Shown in pieces: positions 42,576 through 50,771 of a stretch of 64,000 nt of DNA (the first letter of the stretch is position 1; the number at the start of each line of letters is the position of its first letter). The DNA lies in assembly GCF_014649375.1 (NCBI RefSeq), contig NZ_BMSX01000003.1:585693-649692 (forward strand), given 5' to 3'. The position numbers were made by a program, and so were the translations under genes. Origin of the DNA: Streptomyces aurantiogriseus. GTDB taxonomy: Bacteria; Actinomycetota; Actinomycetes; Streptomycetales; Streptomycetaceae. Under the pieces are notes generated by a model. That model was not told the origin of the DNA, searched no databases, and saw nothing but the letters and a program-made list of their open reading frames with translations.

Positions 42576-43848
42576 CGGGCACACCTCCCTCCTCCAGGTG
42601 GAACTCCGTCTCCCGCCAGTCCTCGGGCAGCATGTGGTCCAGGACGTCGTCCACGGTGACCGCGCCCAGCAGCGACCCCGCCTCGTCGACGACGGGCGCC
42701 GCGACCATGTCGTACGTCGCGAAGAACCCGGCGACCACGGGCAGCGCCGCGTCCGGCTCCAGCGGTTGCAGATCGTCGTCGAGGATCGAGCTGACCAGGG
42801 TGTACGGGGGGTCGCGCAGCAGGCGCTGGAAGTGGACCGTGCCGAGGTACTTGCCCGTGGGGGTCTCGTCGGGCGGGCGGCAGACGTAGACCTGGGCGGC
42901 GAGGGCGGGGGACAGGTCGCGGTTGCGGACCCGGGCGAGGGCGTCGGCGACGGTGGCGTCGGGCCGCAGGACGATCGGCTCGGTCGTCATCAGACCGCCG
43001 GCCGTGTGCTCCTCGTACGACATCAGGCGCCGCATGTCGGCCGCGTCGTCGGGCTGCATCAGGCTCAGCAGCCGTTCCTTGTCGGCTTCCGGGAGTTCGG
43101 CGAGCAGGTCGGCCGCGTCGTCGGGGTCCATGGCCTCGAGGACGTCCGCGGCGCGCTCCTCCTTCAGTTTGCCGAGGATCTCGATCTGGTCGTCCTCCGG
43201 GAGTTCCTCCAGGACGTCGGCGAGGCGGTCGTCGTCGAGGGCGGCGGCTACCTCCGCGCGGCGCTTGGGGGAGAGGTGGTGCAGGACGTTGGCGAGGTCG
43301 GCCGGGCGCAGCTGTTCGAAGGTGGCGAGCAGATTCTCCGCGCCCTGCCCGTGCTCCTCCAGGGAGAAGCCCGTGACGGCCGACCACTCCACGGTCAGCT
43401 TCTCGCCCCTGCTGCGGCGGAAGGCTCCCGCCTTCCTCCCCTTCTGCACGAAGACCCGGTCGATCTCCCAGTCCCGGCGGGCCAGCAGATGATGCACCGA
43501 CAGGTCGAGGACGGTGACCTCCTCGCCGGTCTCGACGAGCGTGACGCGCCGGTCGAGCAGCTCGCCGAAGACGAGACGCTCGGTGGGCCGCTGTTCGAAG
43601 CGGCGGACGTTGAGCACACCGGTGGTGATGACCTGGCCGGACTCGATGCTGGTGACCCGGGTCATGGGCAGGAAGATGCGGCGGCGCGTGGACAGTTCGA
43701 CGACCAGCCCGAGCAGCCTCGGCGGCTTGCGCCCGACGCGCAGCATCACGACCAGGTCGCGGACGCGCCCCACCTGGTCACCGGCGGGGTCGAACACCGC
43801 GACGCCGGAGAGGTGCGAGACGAAGATCCGGGGGACGCCCGCGGCCAT
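42565..43848 (-). CDS. MgtE N-terminal plus CBS-domain protein lacking the membrane channel
   Basis: 427 residues, ATG with GGAGGTG upstream. N-terminal PRC-barrel-like part (IFVSHLSGVAVFDPAGDQVG), then the MgtE superhelical N domain (LLATFEQLRPADLANVLHHL, LADVLEELPEDDQIEILGKL, LEAMDPDDAADLLAELPEAD), then two CBS motifs (YEEHTAGGLMTTEPIVLRPD, ILDDDLQPLEPDAALPVVAG). No membrane helix is present, so this is only the Mg2+-sensing cytoplasmic half of MgtE. It may act as a regulator or partner of a channel, possibly with DUF1003 or CorA nearby. Equivalent to Rv1232c. Confidence 0.9.
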   Translation of the reverse strand: MAAGVPRIFVSHLSGVAVFDPAGDQVGRVRDLVVMLRVGRKPPRLLGLVVELSTRRRIFLPMTRVTSIESGQVITTGVLNVRRFEQRPTERLVFGELLDRRVTLVETGEEVTVLDLSVHHLLARRDWEIDRVFVQKGRKAGAFRRSRGEKLTVEWSAVTGFSLEEHGQGAENLLATFEQLRPADLANVLHHLSPKRRAEVAAALDDDRLADVLEELPEDDQIEILGKLKEERAADVLEAMDPDDAADLLAELPEADKERLLSLMQPDDAADMRRLMSYEEHTAGGLMTTEPIVLRPDATVADALARVRNRDLSPALAAQVYVCRPPDETPTGKYLGTVHFQRLLRDPPYTLVSSILDDDLQPLEPDAALPVVAGFFATYDMVAAPVVDEAGSLLGAVTVDDVLDHMLPEDWRETEFHLEEGGVPDGS

Positions 43849-44083
43849 GGCCGCACCTCCTTCTCGTACGCGCACGTACGGGGTGGTTCCTGCAGTGGTG
43901 GGTGGGGTGTTGCCTGTGAGGCTCTTTTCCCGATTGCCCGCTCCTGCGGGCTTCAGGCTAGCCCGTCCCGATCGGGTACGCCCTGGTGAGCGGTCCGGAC
44001 GGACTGGCTCCGCTCGCGCCCGGCGACCCCGGTACGCTGCGGTACGCCGCTCAGGACACCCCCGCAGAAAGGCAGCCTTCTCT

Positions 44084-44842
44084 GTGACTGCGATTCCCCA
44101 GGGCCGTACCCACCGCCGGGCCGCGCTGGCGGGCGCGATGTGCGCACTGGTCGTGACGGGCATGGGCGTGACGGGGTGCAGCGAGGATCCGGACGCGGGC
44201 ACGAACGGGGTCGGCAAGCTGTCCGCCGAGAAGATCCAGGCGAAGACGAAGGCGGCCGCCGGCGCGGTCGACACGGTACGGCTGTCGGGGACCGTGGTCG
44301 CCGGCGGGAAGTCGTACAAGCTCGACATGCGCCTGAAGCCGGACGGCGGCACCGGGTCGGTCACCGCGCAGGGGGCCAGCTTCCACCTGCTGCGGGTCGG
44401 TGAGGAGCTGTACCTGAAGGCGGACGCGGCGTTCTGGAAGAACGAGGACGGCAAGGCCGGTTCCGACGACTCGGACACGGCGGCCGCGGACAAGCTCGAC
44501 GGCAAGTACGTGAAGGTGCCGGCCGGCGACCCCTCGTACAAGAAGTTCAGTGGCTTCACGGACAAGGACCTCCTTCTCGGCGATCTGCTGACGCTGCACG
44601 GCTCGCTGGGCAAGGACGGGCACCACGAGCAGGCCGGGGTGCGCACGATCCGCATCACCGGCGACGGGGGCTCCGGCGGCACGCTGGACGTCTCCCTCGA
44701 GGGCAAGCCGTACCCGCTGCGCCTGGTGCGTGCCGGCGGCGCCGGCACGCTGACCTTCTCGGCCTGGGGCAAGGACTTCGCCCTGGAGGAGCCGGCCAAG
44801 GGCGAGACGGTGGACTACGGCAAGGAGCTGCCTACGTCGTAG
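44084..44842 (+). CDS. Lipoprotein of the LppX/LprG-like type
   Basis: 252 residues from a GTG. The signal peptide ends in a lipobox, VTGC-S (cysteine near 32). The mature protein starts AEKIQAKTKAAAGAVDTVRL and has a long beta-sheet half-barrel pattern (GTVVAGGKSYKLDMRLKPDG, FHLLRVGEELYLKADAAFW, KFSGFTDKDLLLGDLL), resembling the mycobacterial LppX_LprAFG fold that carries lipids. Membrane-anchored on the outer face. Divergent from the MgtE-like gene; the ligand is unknown. Confidence 0.85.
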   Translation: MTAIPQGRTHRRAALAGAMCALVVTGMGVTGCSEDPDAGTNGVGKLSAEKIQAKTKAAAGAVDTVRLSGTVVAGGKSYKLDMRLKPDGGTGSVTAQGASFHLLRVGEELYLKADAAFWKNEDGKAGSDDSDTAAADKLDGKYVKVPAGDPSYKKFSGFTDKDLLLGDLLTLHGSLGKDGHHEQAGVRTIRITGDGGSGGTLDVSLEGKPYPLRLVRAGGAGTLTFSAWGKDFALEEPAKGETVDYGKELPTS

Positions 44843-44896
44843 CGGCGGGAACGGGTGGCTGTCCGCCGCGGCTGCTCCTGCTCGCGCCGGCAGCGG

Positions 44897-45418
44897 CTAC
44901 GCCTGCTTGCGTTTGCGCTTCTTCAGCAGCAGTCGCGGAAGCCCCGCGGGGATCGGTTCACGGGTGGTGGCCGGCGACGGCACGGGCGCCGCCGCCAGGT
45001 CGCCGTCGGGCAGCGGCAGCGTGCCACCCGTCGGCTCGAGGCGGACGACCCTGCACTCGGCTGCCCACCGCGCCGTCATGGCCTCGCCGTCCGGCGCGTT
45101 CAGCCGCTTGCCCTTGAGCTCGGCGACGGCCGCGTCCCACGCTTCGGTGCCGGGGGCGAGCTGCACGACCCGGGCGGTCCAGGAGACCAGCCGGCCTCCC
45201 TTGTCCTTGCTGCGGACGGTCACCTCGGCCGACGCGCCGTCGGCCAGGCCCGGCAGCGGCTGCTCGCCCGGCCCGTCGCCGACCAGGCAGGCGGCGCCCT
45301 CGTGCCACACGTGCCACAGCGCCCGCGCGGCCGGGACACCGGCGGCCTTGACCCAGATGAGGCCGGACTTCTTGGTGGCCTCCTCGACGAGGGCCTGGTC
45401 GAGCAGCTCGCGTGTCAT
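44897..45418 (-). CDS. Conserved hypothetical, flavin-reductase-like split-barrel candidate
   Basis: 173 residues. N-terminus MTRELLDQALVEEATKKSGL, then LIWVKAAG-PAARALWHVWHE, GAACLVGDGPGEQPLPGL and VTVRSKDKGGRLVSWTARVV form a beta-rich pattern like FMN/F420-binding split barrels (pyridoxamine-oxidase-like), but I cannot see a sure cofactor motif. C-terminus is proline-rich and ends LLLKKRKRKQA. Convergent with the lipoprotein gene and 23 bases downstream of corA on the same strand. Confidence 0.75.
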   Translation of the reverse strand: MTRELLDQALVEEATKKSGLIWVKAAGVPAARALWHVWHEGAACLVGDGPGEQPLPGLADGASAEVTVRSKDKGGRLVSWTARVVQLAPGTEAWDAAVAELKGKRLNAPDGEAMTARWAAECRVVRLEPTGGTLPLPDGDLAAAPVPSPATTREPIPAGLPRLLLKKRKRKQA

Positions 45419-45441
45419 GGCTCCAGCCTATCCAGGCGCCT

Positions 45442-46560
45442 TCAGAGCCAGCCGTTGCGCTTGAGCGTGCGGTGGATGCCCACGCAGAGGGCCACCGTGA
45501 CCGACATGATCACGGGGTAGCCGTACTTCCAGTGCAGCTCCGGCATGTGGTCGAAGTTCATGCCGTAGACACCGCACACCATGGTCGGTACGGCGATGAT
45601 GGCCGCCCAGGACGTGATCTTCCGCATGTCCTCGTTCTGCGCGACGGACGCCTGCGCGAGGTTGGCCTGGAGGATCGAGTTGAGCAGCTCGTCGAAGCCG
45701 ACGACCTGCTCCTGGACGCGGGCGAGGTGGTCGGCGACGTCCCGGAAGTACTTCTGGATGTCGGGGTCGACCAGCCGCATGGGCCGTTCGCTCAGCAGCT
45801 GCATCGGGCGCAGCAGCGGCGACACCGCGCGCTTGAACTCCAGGACCTCACGCTTGAGTTGGTAGATCCGGCCGGCGTCCGTGCCGCGTGGGCTGCCCTT
45901 GCGGCCCGGCGAGAAGACCTCGGTCTCCACCTCGTCGATGTCGTCCTGCACGGCGTCCGCGACCGCGATGTAGCCGTCGACGACGTGGTCGGCGATGGCG
46001 TGCAGCACGGCCGAGGGGCCCTTGGCGAGCAGCTCGGGGTCGTCCTGCAGACGGTGGCGCAGCGCGCGCAGCGAGCCCTGGCCGCCGTGCCGGACGGTGA
46101 TGAAGAAGTCCTTGCCGGTGAAGCACATGACCTCGCCGGTCTCGACGACCTCGCTGTTGGCGTCGAGCTGGTCGTGCTCCACGTAGTGGATGGTCTTGAA
46201 GACCGTGAAGAGGGAGTCGTCGTAGCGCTCCAGCTTGGGCCGCTGGTGGGCCTGCACCGCGTCCTCCACGGCCAGCGGGTGCAGCCCGAACTCGCTGGCG
46301 ATACCGGCGAATTCGGACTCGGTCGGCTCGTGCAGCCCGATCCACACGAAGCCCCCGTCGCGCCGCACCTGGCGCATCGCCTCGTGCGGGGTGAGCGGCA
46401 CCGCGCTCGGGACGCGGGCACCGTCGCGGTAGACGGCGCAGTCGACGATGGCCGAGGGCGTGGCGGGGTCGCGGGTGGTGTCGTACGCGCCGCCGTGGTC
46501 CTTGCGCAGGGAGGGACGGGACGGGCGGACCACGGCACGCAGGTCGCGGATCATCGACAT
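45442..46560 (-). CDS. corA: CorA-type magnesium/cobalt transporter
   Basis: 372 residues from the ATG at 46560. Large cytoplasmic domain (FVWIGLHEPTESEFAGIASE, HPLAVEDAVQAHQRPKLERY, FTGKDFFITVRHG), the long helix VQDDIDEVETEVF, then two C-terminal membrane helices. The first is followed by the selectivity motif in VCGVYGMNFDHMPEL. Mg2+ uptake channel of the inner membrane. A 520-base leader with repeats and a small upstream frame precedes it. With the MgtE-like and DUF1003 genes 2-4 kb away it forms a magnesium-homeostasis neighbourhood. Confidence 0.95.
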   Translation of the reverse strand: MSMIRDLRAVVRPSRPSLRKDHGGAYDTTRDPATPSAIVDCAVYRDGARVPSAVPLTPHEAMRQVRRDGGFVWIGLHEPTESEFAGIASEFGLHPLAVEDAVQAHQRPKLERYDDSLFTVFKTIHYVEHDQLDANSEVVETGEVMCFTGKDFFITVRHGGQGSLRALRHRLQDDPELLAKGPSAVLHAIADHVVDGYIAVADAVQDDIDEVETEVFSPGRKGSPRGTDAGRIYQLKREVLEFKRAVSPLLRPMQLLSERPMRLVDPDIQKYFRDVADHLARVQEQVVGFDELLNSILQANLAQASVAQNEDMRKITSWAAIIAVPTMVCGVYGMNFDHMPELHWKYGYPVIMSVTVALCVGIHRTLKRNGWL

Positions 46561-46740
46561 GGCAGGCTCCTTCGCGACAGGCAACGAAAGGCGCCGGCGA
46601 CGGATGGAACTACCCGGAATGGGGACGTCCTGAGTGCGGATGTTTGGCACGTCCACAAAGCGGGGAGCACCGCACCGTCGCGGTGGCGGGTTTCGCTACT
46701 GATTCAGCTACTGCTTCAGATCGGACGGATCGGCCCGATC

Positions 46741-46786
46741 GGATCAGGCGGATCGGATCAGGCTGATCGAAGAGATCAGGCGGATC
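46741..46786 (-). repeat. GATC-rich direct repeats in corA leader
   Basis: Copies at 46741-46754, 46755-46768 and 46773-46786 of GGATCAGGCGGATC with one or two changes each. Additional GATCGGnCGGATC words lie just left (46719-46740). Such repeats could form alternative stems in the leader RNA or bind a protein. Confidence 0.6.
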
Positions 46787-46866
46787 CGGTAAAACGAAAC
46801 GAAGTGCTCTTCCGTGTGAAGACGCGAGCGCGAGAGGCGGCGGTCAGCCGGAGCCACAGAGCTACA

Positions 46867-46914
46867 TCAGCGGCGGGAAGAGCGAGTGGTACTGCACGGT
46901 CGACTTCGATCCAT
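46867..46914 (-). CDS. Candidate leader peptide upstream of corA (15 aa)
   Basis: ATG at 46914 with GGAGGAGG eleven bases upstream, encoding MDRSRPCSTTRSSRR and a TGA. It ends about 300 bases before corA. The excellent ribosome binding site in an otherwise long untranslated leader suggests a regulatory upstream peptide, as with MgtL-type leaders of Mg2+ genes; this parallel is inference only. Confidence 0.4.
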   Translation of the reverse strand: MDRSRPCSTTRSSRR

Positions 46915-47081
46915 GACAGCCCCACCTCCTCCTGCCGGTCCCCCGTAAGGGAATCCCTTGGGCGTCGGGGCTTGATCGCGACGCTTCTGCGTGCTGCCCC
47001 GAAGCACCGGGCAAGAGTATCAGCCGACTGAAGTGTCAAGGCGCTGCTTTGCCCGGTACTGACGAGTTCTATGCTCGCGAC

Positions 47082-47666
47082 ATGGCTGATGTTCTCCCTT
47101 TGGTCGAGGCCCGGTTGCGCACCGCGCTGGGTGAGCCGGATGCCCGCGCCGCGGTCACCTTCCTCGGTACGGACCGCGTCGAGGTACTGCGTTTTCGCGA
47201 GGGTGACGTCATCCGCTACGCCACGCTCGGCATGTCCGCGCAGCCGATGAGCGACCCCACCGCGATGCTCGCCGACCCGGTCAAGGGCCCGCGCGCCGAG
47301 CTGGTCCTGTCCGTGCGCGGCGGCCTCGCCGACACCGACAAGGTGCTGCGCCCGCTGGCCGTCCTCGCCGCGTCTCCGCAGGTCGAGGGTGTGATCGTGG
47401 CGCCCGGCGCCTCCCTCGACGTCGGTGAACCGCTGTGGCCCGGCGCGCCGTTCACCTCGGTGCTGGTCGCCGAGCCGGGCGGTCTGGTCGAGGACCTGGA
47501 GCTTGACGAGCCCCTCGACCCGGTCCGCTTCCTGCCGCTGCTTCCGATGACTCCGAACGAGGCCGCCTGGAAGCGTGTGCACGGCGCCCAGGCCCTCCAG
47601 GAGCGCTGGCTGACGAACGGGACGGACCTCAGGGATCCGTCCCGGAAATCCGTCCCGCTGGACTGA
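47082..47666 (+). CDS. Suppressor-of-fused (SUFU) domain protein
   Basis: 194 residues from the ATG at 47082. N-terminal MADVLPLVEARLRTALGEPD, then ELVLSVRGGLADTDKVLRPL, PQVEGVIVAPGASLDVGEPL, WPGAPFTSVLVAEPGGLVED and the C-terminal FLPLLPMTPNEAAWKRVHGA QAL region, the pattern of bacterial SUFU-domain proteins. Often an immunity-type protein in polymorphic toxin loci, but no toxin gene is near here and this copy is conserved core in Streptomyces. Divergent from corA. Confidence 0.8.
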   Translation: MADVLPLVEARLRTALGEPDARAAVTFLGTDRVEVLRFREGDVIRYATLGMSAQPMSDPTAMLADPVKGPRAELVLSVRGGLADTDKVLRPLAVLAASPQVEGVIVAPGASLDVGEPLWPGAPFTSVLVAEPGGLVEDLELDEPLDPVRFLPLLPMTPNEAAWKRVHGAQALQERWLTNGTDLRDPSRKSVPLD

Positions 47667-47913
47667 CGTCGCGTGAGGAAGGTCACCAATCGGTGGCCGA
47701 AAAGCATCAGTTGGCGAAGACGGGCCTGTGCCCGGCCGGGGTGTTCAGTCCCTGGGTCGTGGGCGGCGGGACCAGGTCGGCGGTCCGCTGCCCATGAAGG
47801 CGATCGGTAAATTAGTCCGCCTAATTAATGCATGCCACACCTACTTGTCGGCTTCCGCCCGGACGGGTGATCGTCCTTGACGTGGACGGGATGGGGTAGG
47901 ACCGTGGGGCCCT

Positions 47914-48555
47914 ATGAGGGGCGAACCCAGTTGCCCGAAGTGTGGTGGCCGGGTCAGGGCTCCCGGACTCTTCGCCGATTCCTGGCAGTGCGATGTGCAC
48001 GGGACGGTGCATCCGCTGCAGCCCGTGATCCCGCCCAGCGTCGAGGCCCTCAGTGTCGTCGTGCACCGCACGCAGGTGCCGGTGTGGATGCCGTGGCCGC
48101 TGCCGGTCGGCTGGCTGTTCACGGGTGTGGCGTACGCCGGTGACGACCGCAGCGGTGGCCGTGCCACCGCCGTGGCGTGCTCCGGACCGGGTCCGCTCGG
48201 TGGTGTGGGCGAGCTGATCCTGGTGGCCGAGGAGCTCGGTGTCGGCCTCGGCGCGCGGTACGCCGGGATGGACGGCCCGGACCCCGGCCCGTACATGAAC
48301 GTCGAGAAGCCGCCCCAGGCCAAGGTCCTGGCCGCCGGTCGTCCGACCCCGCTCTGGCATGTCTCCGGCGTCCCGGACGACCGCGCCGTCTTCGCCGGTG
48401 AGGCACGGGGGCTGTGGCTGTGGGCGGTGGTGTGGCCCGAGCCGGCCGGTCTGCTGATGTACGACGAACTGGTGCTCACGGATCTGCGGGACGCGGGCGC
48501 GGAGGTGGAGCTGGTGCCGTGCGGGGCACTGTCGCCGCGCTTGATCAAGCCGTAG
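47914..48555 (+). CDS. DUF6758-type zinc-ribbon protein
   Basis: 213 residues starting MRGEPSCPKCGGRVRAPGLF, a CPKC knuckle completed by C and H in WQCDVHGTVHP. The middle has VWMPWPLPVGWLFTGVAYAG, a conserved Trp-rich block, and the C-terminus PLWHVSGVPDDRAVFAGEAR. Conserved in Streptomyces next to the PHP phosphoesterase gene. No ribosome binding site better than GTGGGGC is seen. Function unknown; the zinc ribbon may bind nucleic acid or a protein. Confidence 0.82.
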   Translation: MRGEPSCPKCGGRVRAPGLFADSWQCDVHGTVHPLQPVIPPSVEALSVVVHRTQVPVWMPWPLPVGWLFTGVAYAGDDRSGGRATAVACSGPGPLGGVGELILVAEELGVGLGARYAGMDGPDPGPYMNVEKPPQAKVLAAGRPTPLWHVSGVPDDRAVFAGEARGLWLWAVVWPEPAGLLMYDELVLTDLRDAGAEVELVPCGALSPRLIKP

Positions 48556-48799
48556 CGCTCCGCCGGCTCGGGCCGGGGGATGCGGGGTGCCTCGGGGCGG
48601 TGGGTGTCCGCGGGCAGTCGTGAGTCGATCGCGCCCACGCGGCGGAGTCGCGTGATGTGGCGGACCCGCTCCCCTTCGGGGGTTTGATTGCAAGGCCGAC
48701 TGTAGGGGGCGCTCAGGCGGTGCGGGTGTGACAGGGGAGTCCGGAAATCCGGTTATCCTTGAGCGTCCGCTTCCGTCCCGTCGCCCTCTGGAGCCCGCC

Positions 48800-49657
48800 G
48801 TGCGCATCGATCTGCACTGCCACTCCACGGCCTCCGACGGTACGGACACCCCGGCCGAGCTGGTCCGTCACGCGGCCGAGGCAGGGCTGGACGTCGTCGC
48901 GCTCACCGACCACGACACCACCCGCGGCCACGCCGAGGCGATCGCCGCGCTGCCACGGGGGCTCACCCTCGTCACCGGCGCCGAGCTGTCCTGCCGTATC
49001 GACGGCATCAGCATGCACATGCTGGCCTATCTCTTCGACCCCGAGGAGCCCGCGCTGCTCGCCGAGCGCGAGCTGGTGCGCGACGACCGGGTGCCGCGGG
49101 CCAAGGGCATGATCGCCAAGCTCAACGACCTGGGCGTGCCGGTCACCTGGGAGCAGGTCGCGCGGATCGCCGGTGACGGGTCCGTCGGCCGGCCGCACGT
49201 CGCGACCGCGCTGGTGGAGCTGGGCGTCGTCCCGACCGTGAGCGACGCGTTCACGCAGGACTGGCTGGCCGACGGCGGCCGGGCCTACGTCGAGAAGCAC
49301 GAGACCGACCCCTTCGAGGCGATCCGCCTGGTCAAGGCCGCGGGCGGGGTCACCGTCTTCGCGCACCCGGCTGCGAGCAAGCGGGGGCGTACGGTGCCGG
49401 AGTCCGCGATCGCCGAACTGGCGGCCGCCGGCCTCGACGGCATCGAGGTCGACCACATGGACCACGACGCGGACACCCGCGTGCGGCTGCGGGGGCTCGC
49501 CAAGGAGCTGGGGCTGCTGGTGACGGGGTCCAGCGACTACCACGGCAGCCGGAAGACGTGTGTGCTCGGCGAGTACACGACCGACCCCGAGGTGTACGGA
49601 GAGATCACCCGGCGGGCCACCGGGGCCTTCCCGGTGCCGGGGACCGGCGGGGCCTGA
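48800..49657 (+). CDS. PHP-domain phosphoesterase
   Basis: 285 residues from a GTG. PHP metal motifs: IDLHCHSTASDGT (motif 1), ALTDHDTTRGHAEA (2), GAELSC with HMLAYLFDP (3) and the C-terminal FAHPAASKRG and SSDYHGS motifs (4), which together form the trinuclear metal site. Related to 3',5'-nucleoside bisphosphate phosphatases (YciV/RnaAM-type) that hydrolyse pAp or short RNA 5' ends, so a role in nucleotide or RNA turnover is likely. Confidence 0.9.
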   Translation: MRIDLHCHSTASDGTDTPAELVRHAAEAGLDVVALTDHDTTRGHAEAIAALPRGLTLVTGAELSCRIDGISMHMLAYLFDPEEPALLAERELVRDDRVPRAKGMIAKLNDLGVPVTWEQVARIAGDGSVGRPHVATALVELGVVPTVSDAFTQDWLADGGRAYVEKHETDPFEAIRLVKAAGGVTVFAHPAASKRGRTVPESAIAELAAAGLDGIEVDHMDHDADTRVRLRGLAKELGLLVTGSSDYHGSRKTCVLGEYTTDPEVYGEITRRATGAFPVPGTGGA

Positions 49658-49709
49658 GCCTCACCTCCGCACTTCCCGTTCACCCTCTTCCCGCAAGGCC
49701 TCTGCACTG

Positions 49710-50315
49710 ATGTTCGACGTTGCCGTCTTCGGCTCCCTGTTCCTCACCCTTTTTGTCATCATGGATCCCCCGGGGATCACCCCGATCTTCCTCGCGCTGA
49801 CCGCCGGACGCCCCGGCAAGGTGCAGAAGCGGATGGCGTTCCAGGCCGTCTGCGTGGCCGGCGGTGTGATCACCGTCTTCGGGCTGCTCGGGCACCAGAT
49901 CCTCAACTACCTGCATGTGTCCGTGCCCGCGCTGATGATCGCGGGCGGGCTGCTGCTCCTGCTGATCGCGCTCGACCTGCTCACCGGCAAGACCGACGAG
50001 CCGAAGCAGACCAAGGACGTCAACGTCGCCCTGGTCCCGCTGGGTATGCCGCTGCTGGCCGGTCCGGGAGCGATCGTGTCCGTCATCCTGGCCGTGCAGA
50101 AGGCCGACAGTGCCGCCATGCAGGTGTCGGTGTGGACGGCGATCCTCGCCATCCATGTCGTCCTGTGGCTCGTCATGCGCTACTCGCTGCTGATCATCCG
50201 GGTCATCAAGGACGGCGGGGTCGTCCTGGTGACCCGGCTCGCGGGCATGATGCTCTCCGCGATCGCCGTGCAGCAGATCATCAACGGGGTCACGCAGGTG
50301 ATCCAGGGGAGCTGA
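49710..50315 (+). CDS. MarC-family integral membrane protein
   Basis: 201 residues, six membrane helices beginning FDVAVFGSLFLTLFVIMDPP GITPIF, the family N-terminal signature; then MIAGGLLLLLIALDLL and VPLGMPLLAGPGAIVSVIL (the conserved P-x-G-P-G-A/T motif) and VLWLVMRYSLLIIRVI. Named after E. coli MarC, whose drug-resistance role was refuted; some relatives are amino-acid-like transporters (NAAT). Ends at a stem-loop. Confidence 0.93.
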   Translation: MFDVAVFGSLFLTLFVIMDPPGITPIFLALTAGRPGKVQKRMAFQAVCVAGGVITVFGLLGHQILNYLHVSVPALMIAGGLLLLLIALDLLTGKTDEPKQTKDVNVALVPLGMPLLAGPGAIVSVILAVQKADSAAMQVSVWTAILAIHVVLWLVMRYSLLIIRVIKDGGVVLVTRLAGMMLSAIAVQQIINGVTQVIQGS

Positions 50316-50334
50316 GCCCCTGCCAGCGAACGCG

Positions 50335-50378
50335 CGGAGCCCCGTACGGCCATCCGGGTGATGTCGTACGGGGCTCCG
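50335..50378. terminator. Stem-loop after marC-like gene
   Basis: Perfect 14-bp stem (50335-50348 with 50365-50378), 16-base loop, between convergent genes. Confidence 0.8.
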
Positions 50379-50401
50379 AAGTGTGTGTAAGGACCCGTGG
50401 G

Positions 50402-50554
50402 TTACGAGGCCGTGGTGTCGGCCGGACGGATCCACAACCGCTGCCCGATGGCGGCGGCCTGCTGAACGATCCGGTTGACGGAGGCGGCGTCCACGACGGT
50501 GCTGTCCACGGGCGTGCCGTCGACGTCGTCGAGTCGCATGATTTCGAAGCGCAT
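50402..50554 (-). CDS. Small conserved Streptomyces protein (50 aa)
   Basis: MRFEIMRLDDVDGTPVDSTV, VDAASVNRIVQQAAAIGQRL and WIRPADTTAS; ATG preceded by AAGGGAG. Codon bias is coding-like and the protein looks soluble and acidic. I recognise it only as a small conserved hypothetical protein. Its own promoter should be in the AT-richer stretch 50640-50710. Confidence 0.75.
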   Translation of the reverse strand: MRFEIMRLDDVDGTPVDSTVVDAASVNRIVQQAAAIGQRLWIRPADTTAS

Positions 50555-50771
50555 GGCTTCTCCCTTCGTCTGGTCATCCTCCTGAAGGAGAACTACTGGT
50601 GAGTGGCCCACGGGACGACGGTGCCCCCTGTTCCGTTCGTACTCAACGCGGTGCTTGTTACAAACATTCCCTACGCTAAGGAAATTTTTCGAACATCTAA
50701 TTACTGACAGGTAAGCGGGTTTCTCGGGACCGAACGGGACCGGTTGTGTTCGCAGCGTGACCGCCGGAACA

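Larger units (their letters stand above)
46561..47081. other. Long leader/promoter region of corA and SUFU gene
   Basis: 521 bases without a large gene. On the minus strand, upstream of corA, it holds the palindrome AAGGGAATCCCTT (46947-46959), the site GGAGGAGGTGGGG, a 15-codon reading frame (46867-46914) and, nearer corA, three 14-base direct repeats of GGATCAGGCGGATC type (46741-46786). The plus-strand promoter of the SUFU gene should be at its right end. Confidence 0.6.

Noticed and set aside
46561..47081. M-box (ykoK-type) Mg2+ riboswitch upstream of corA
   Set aside because: I could not find the conserved M-box core; the leader looks like repeats plus a short peptide frame instead.
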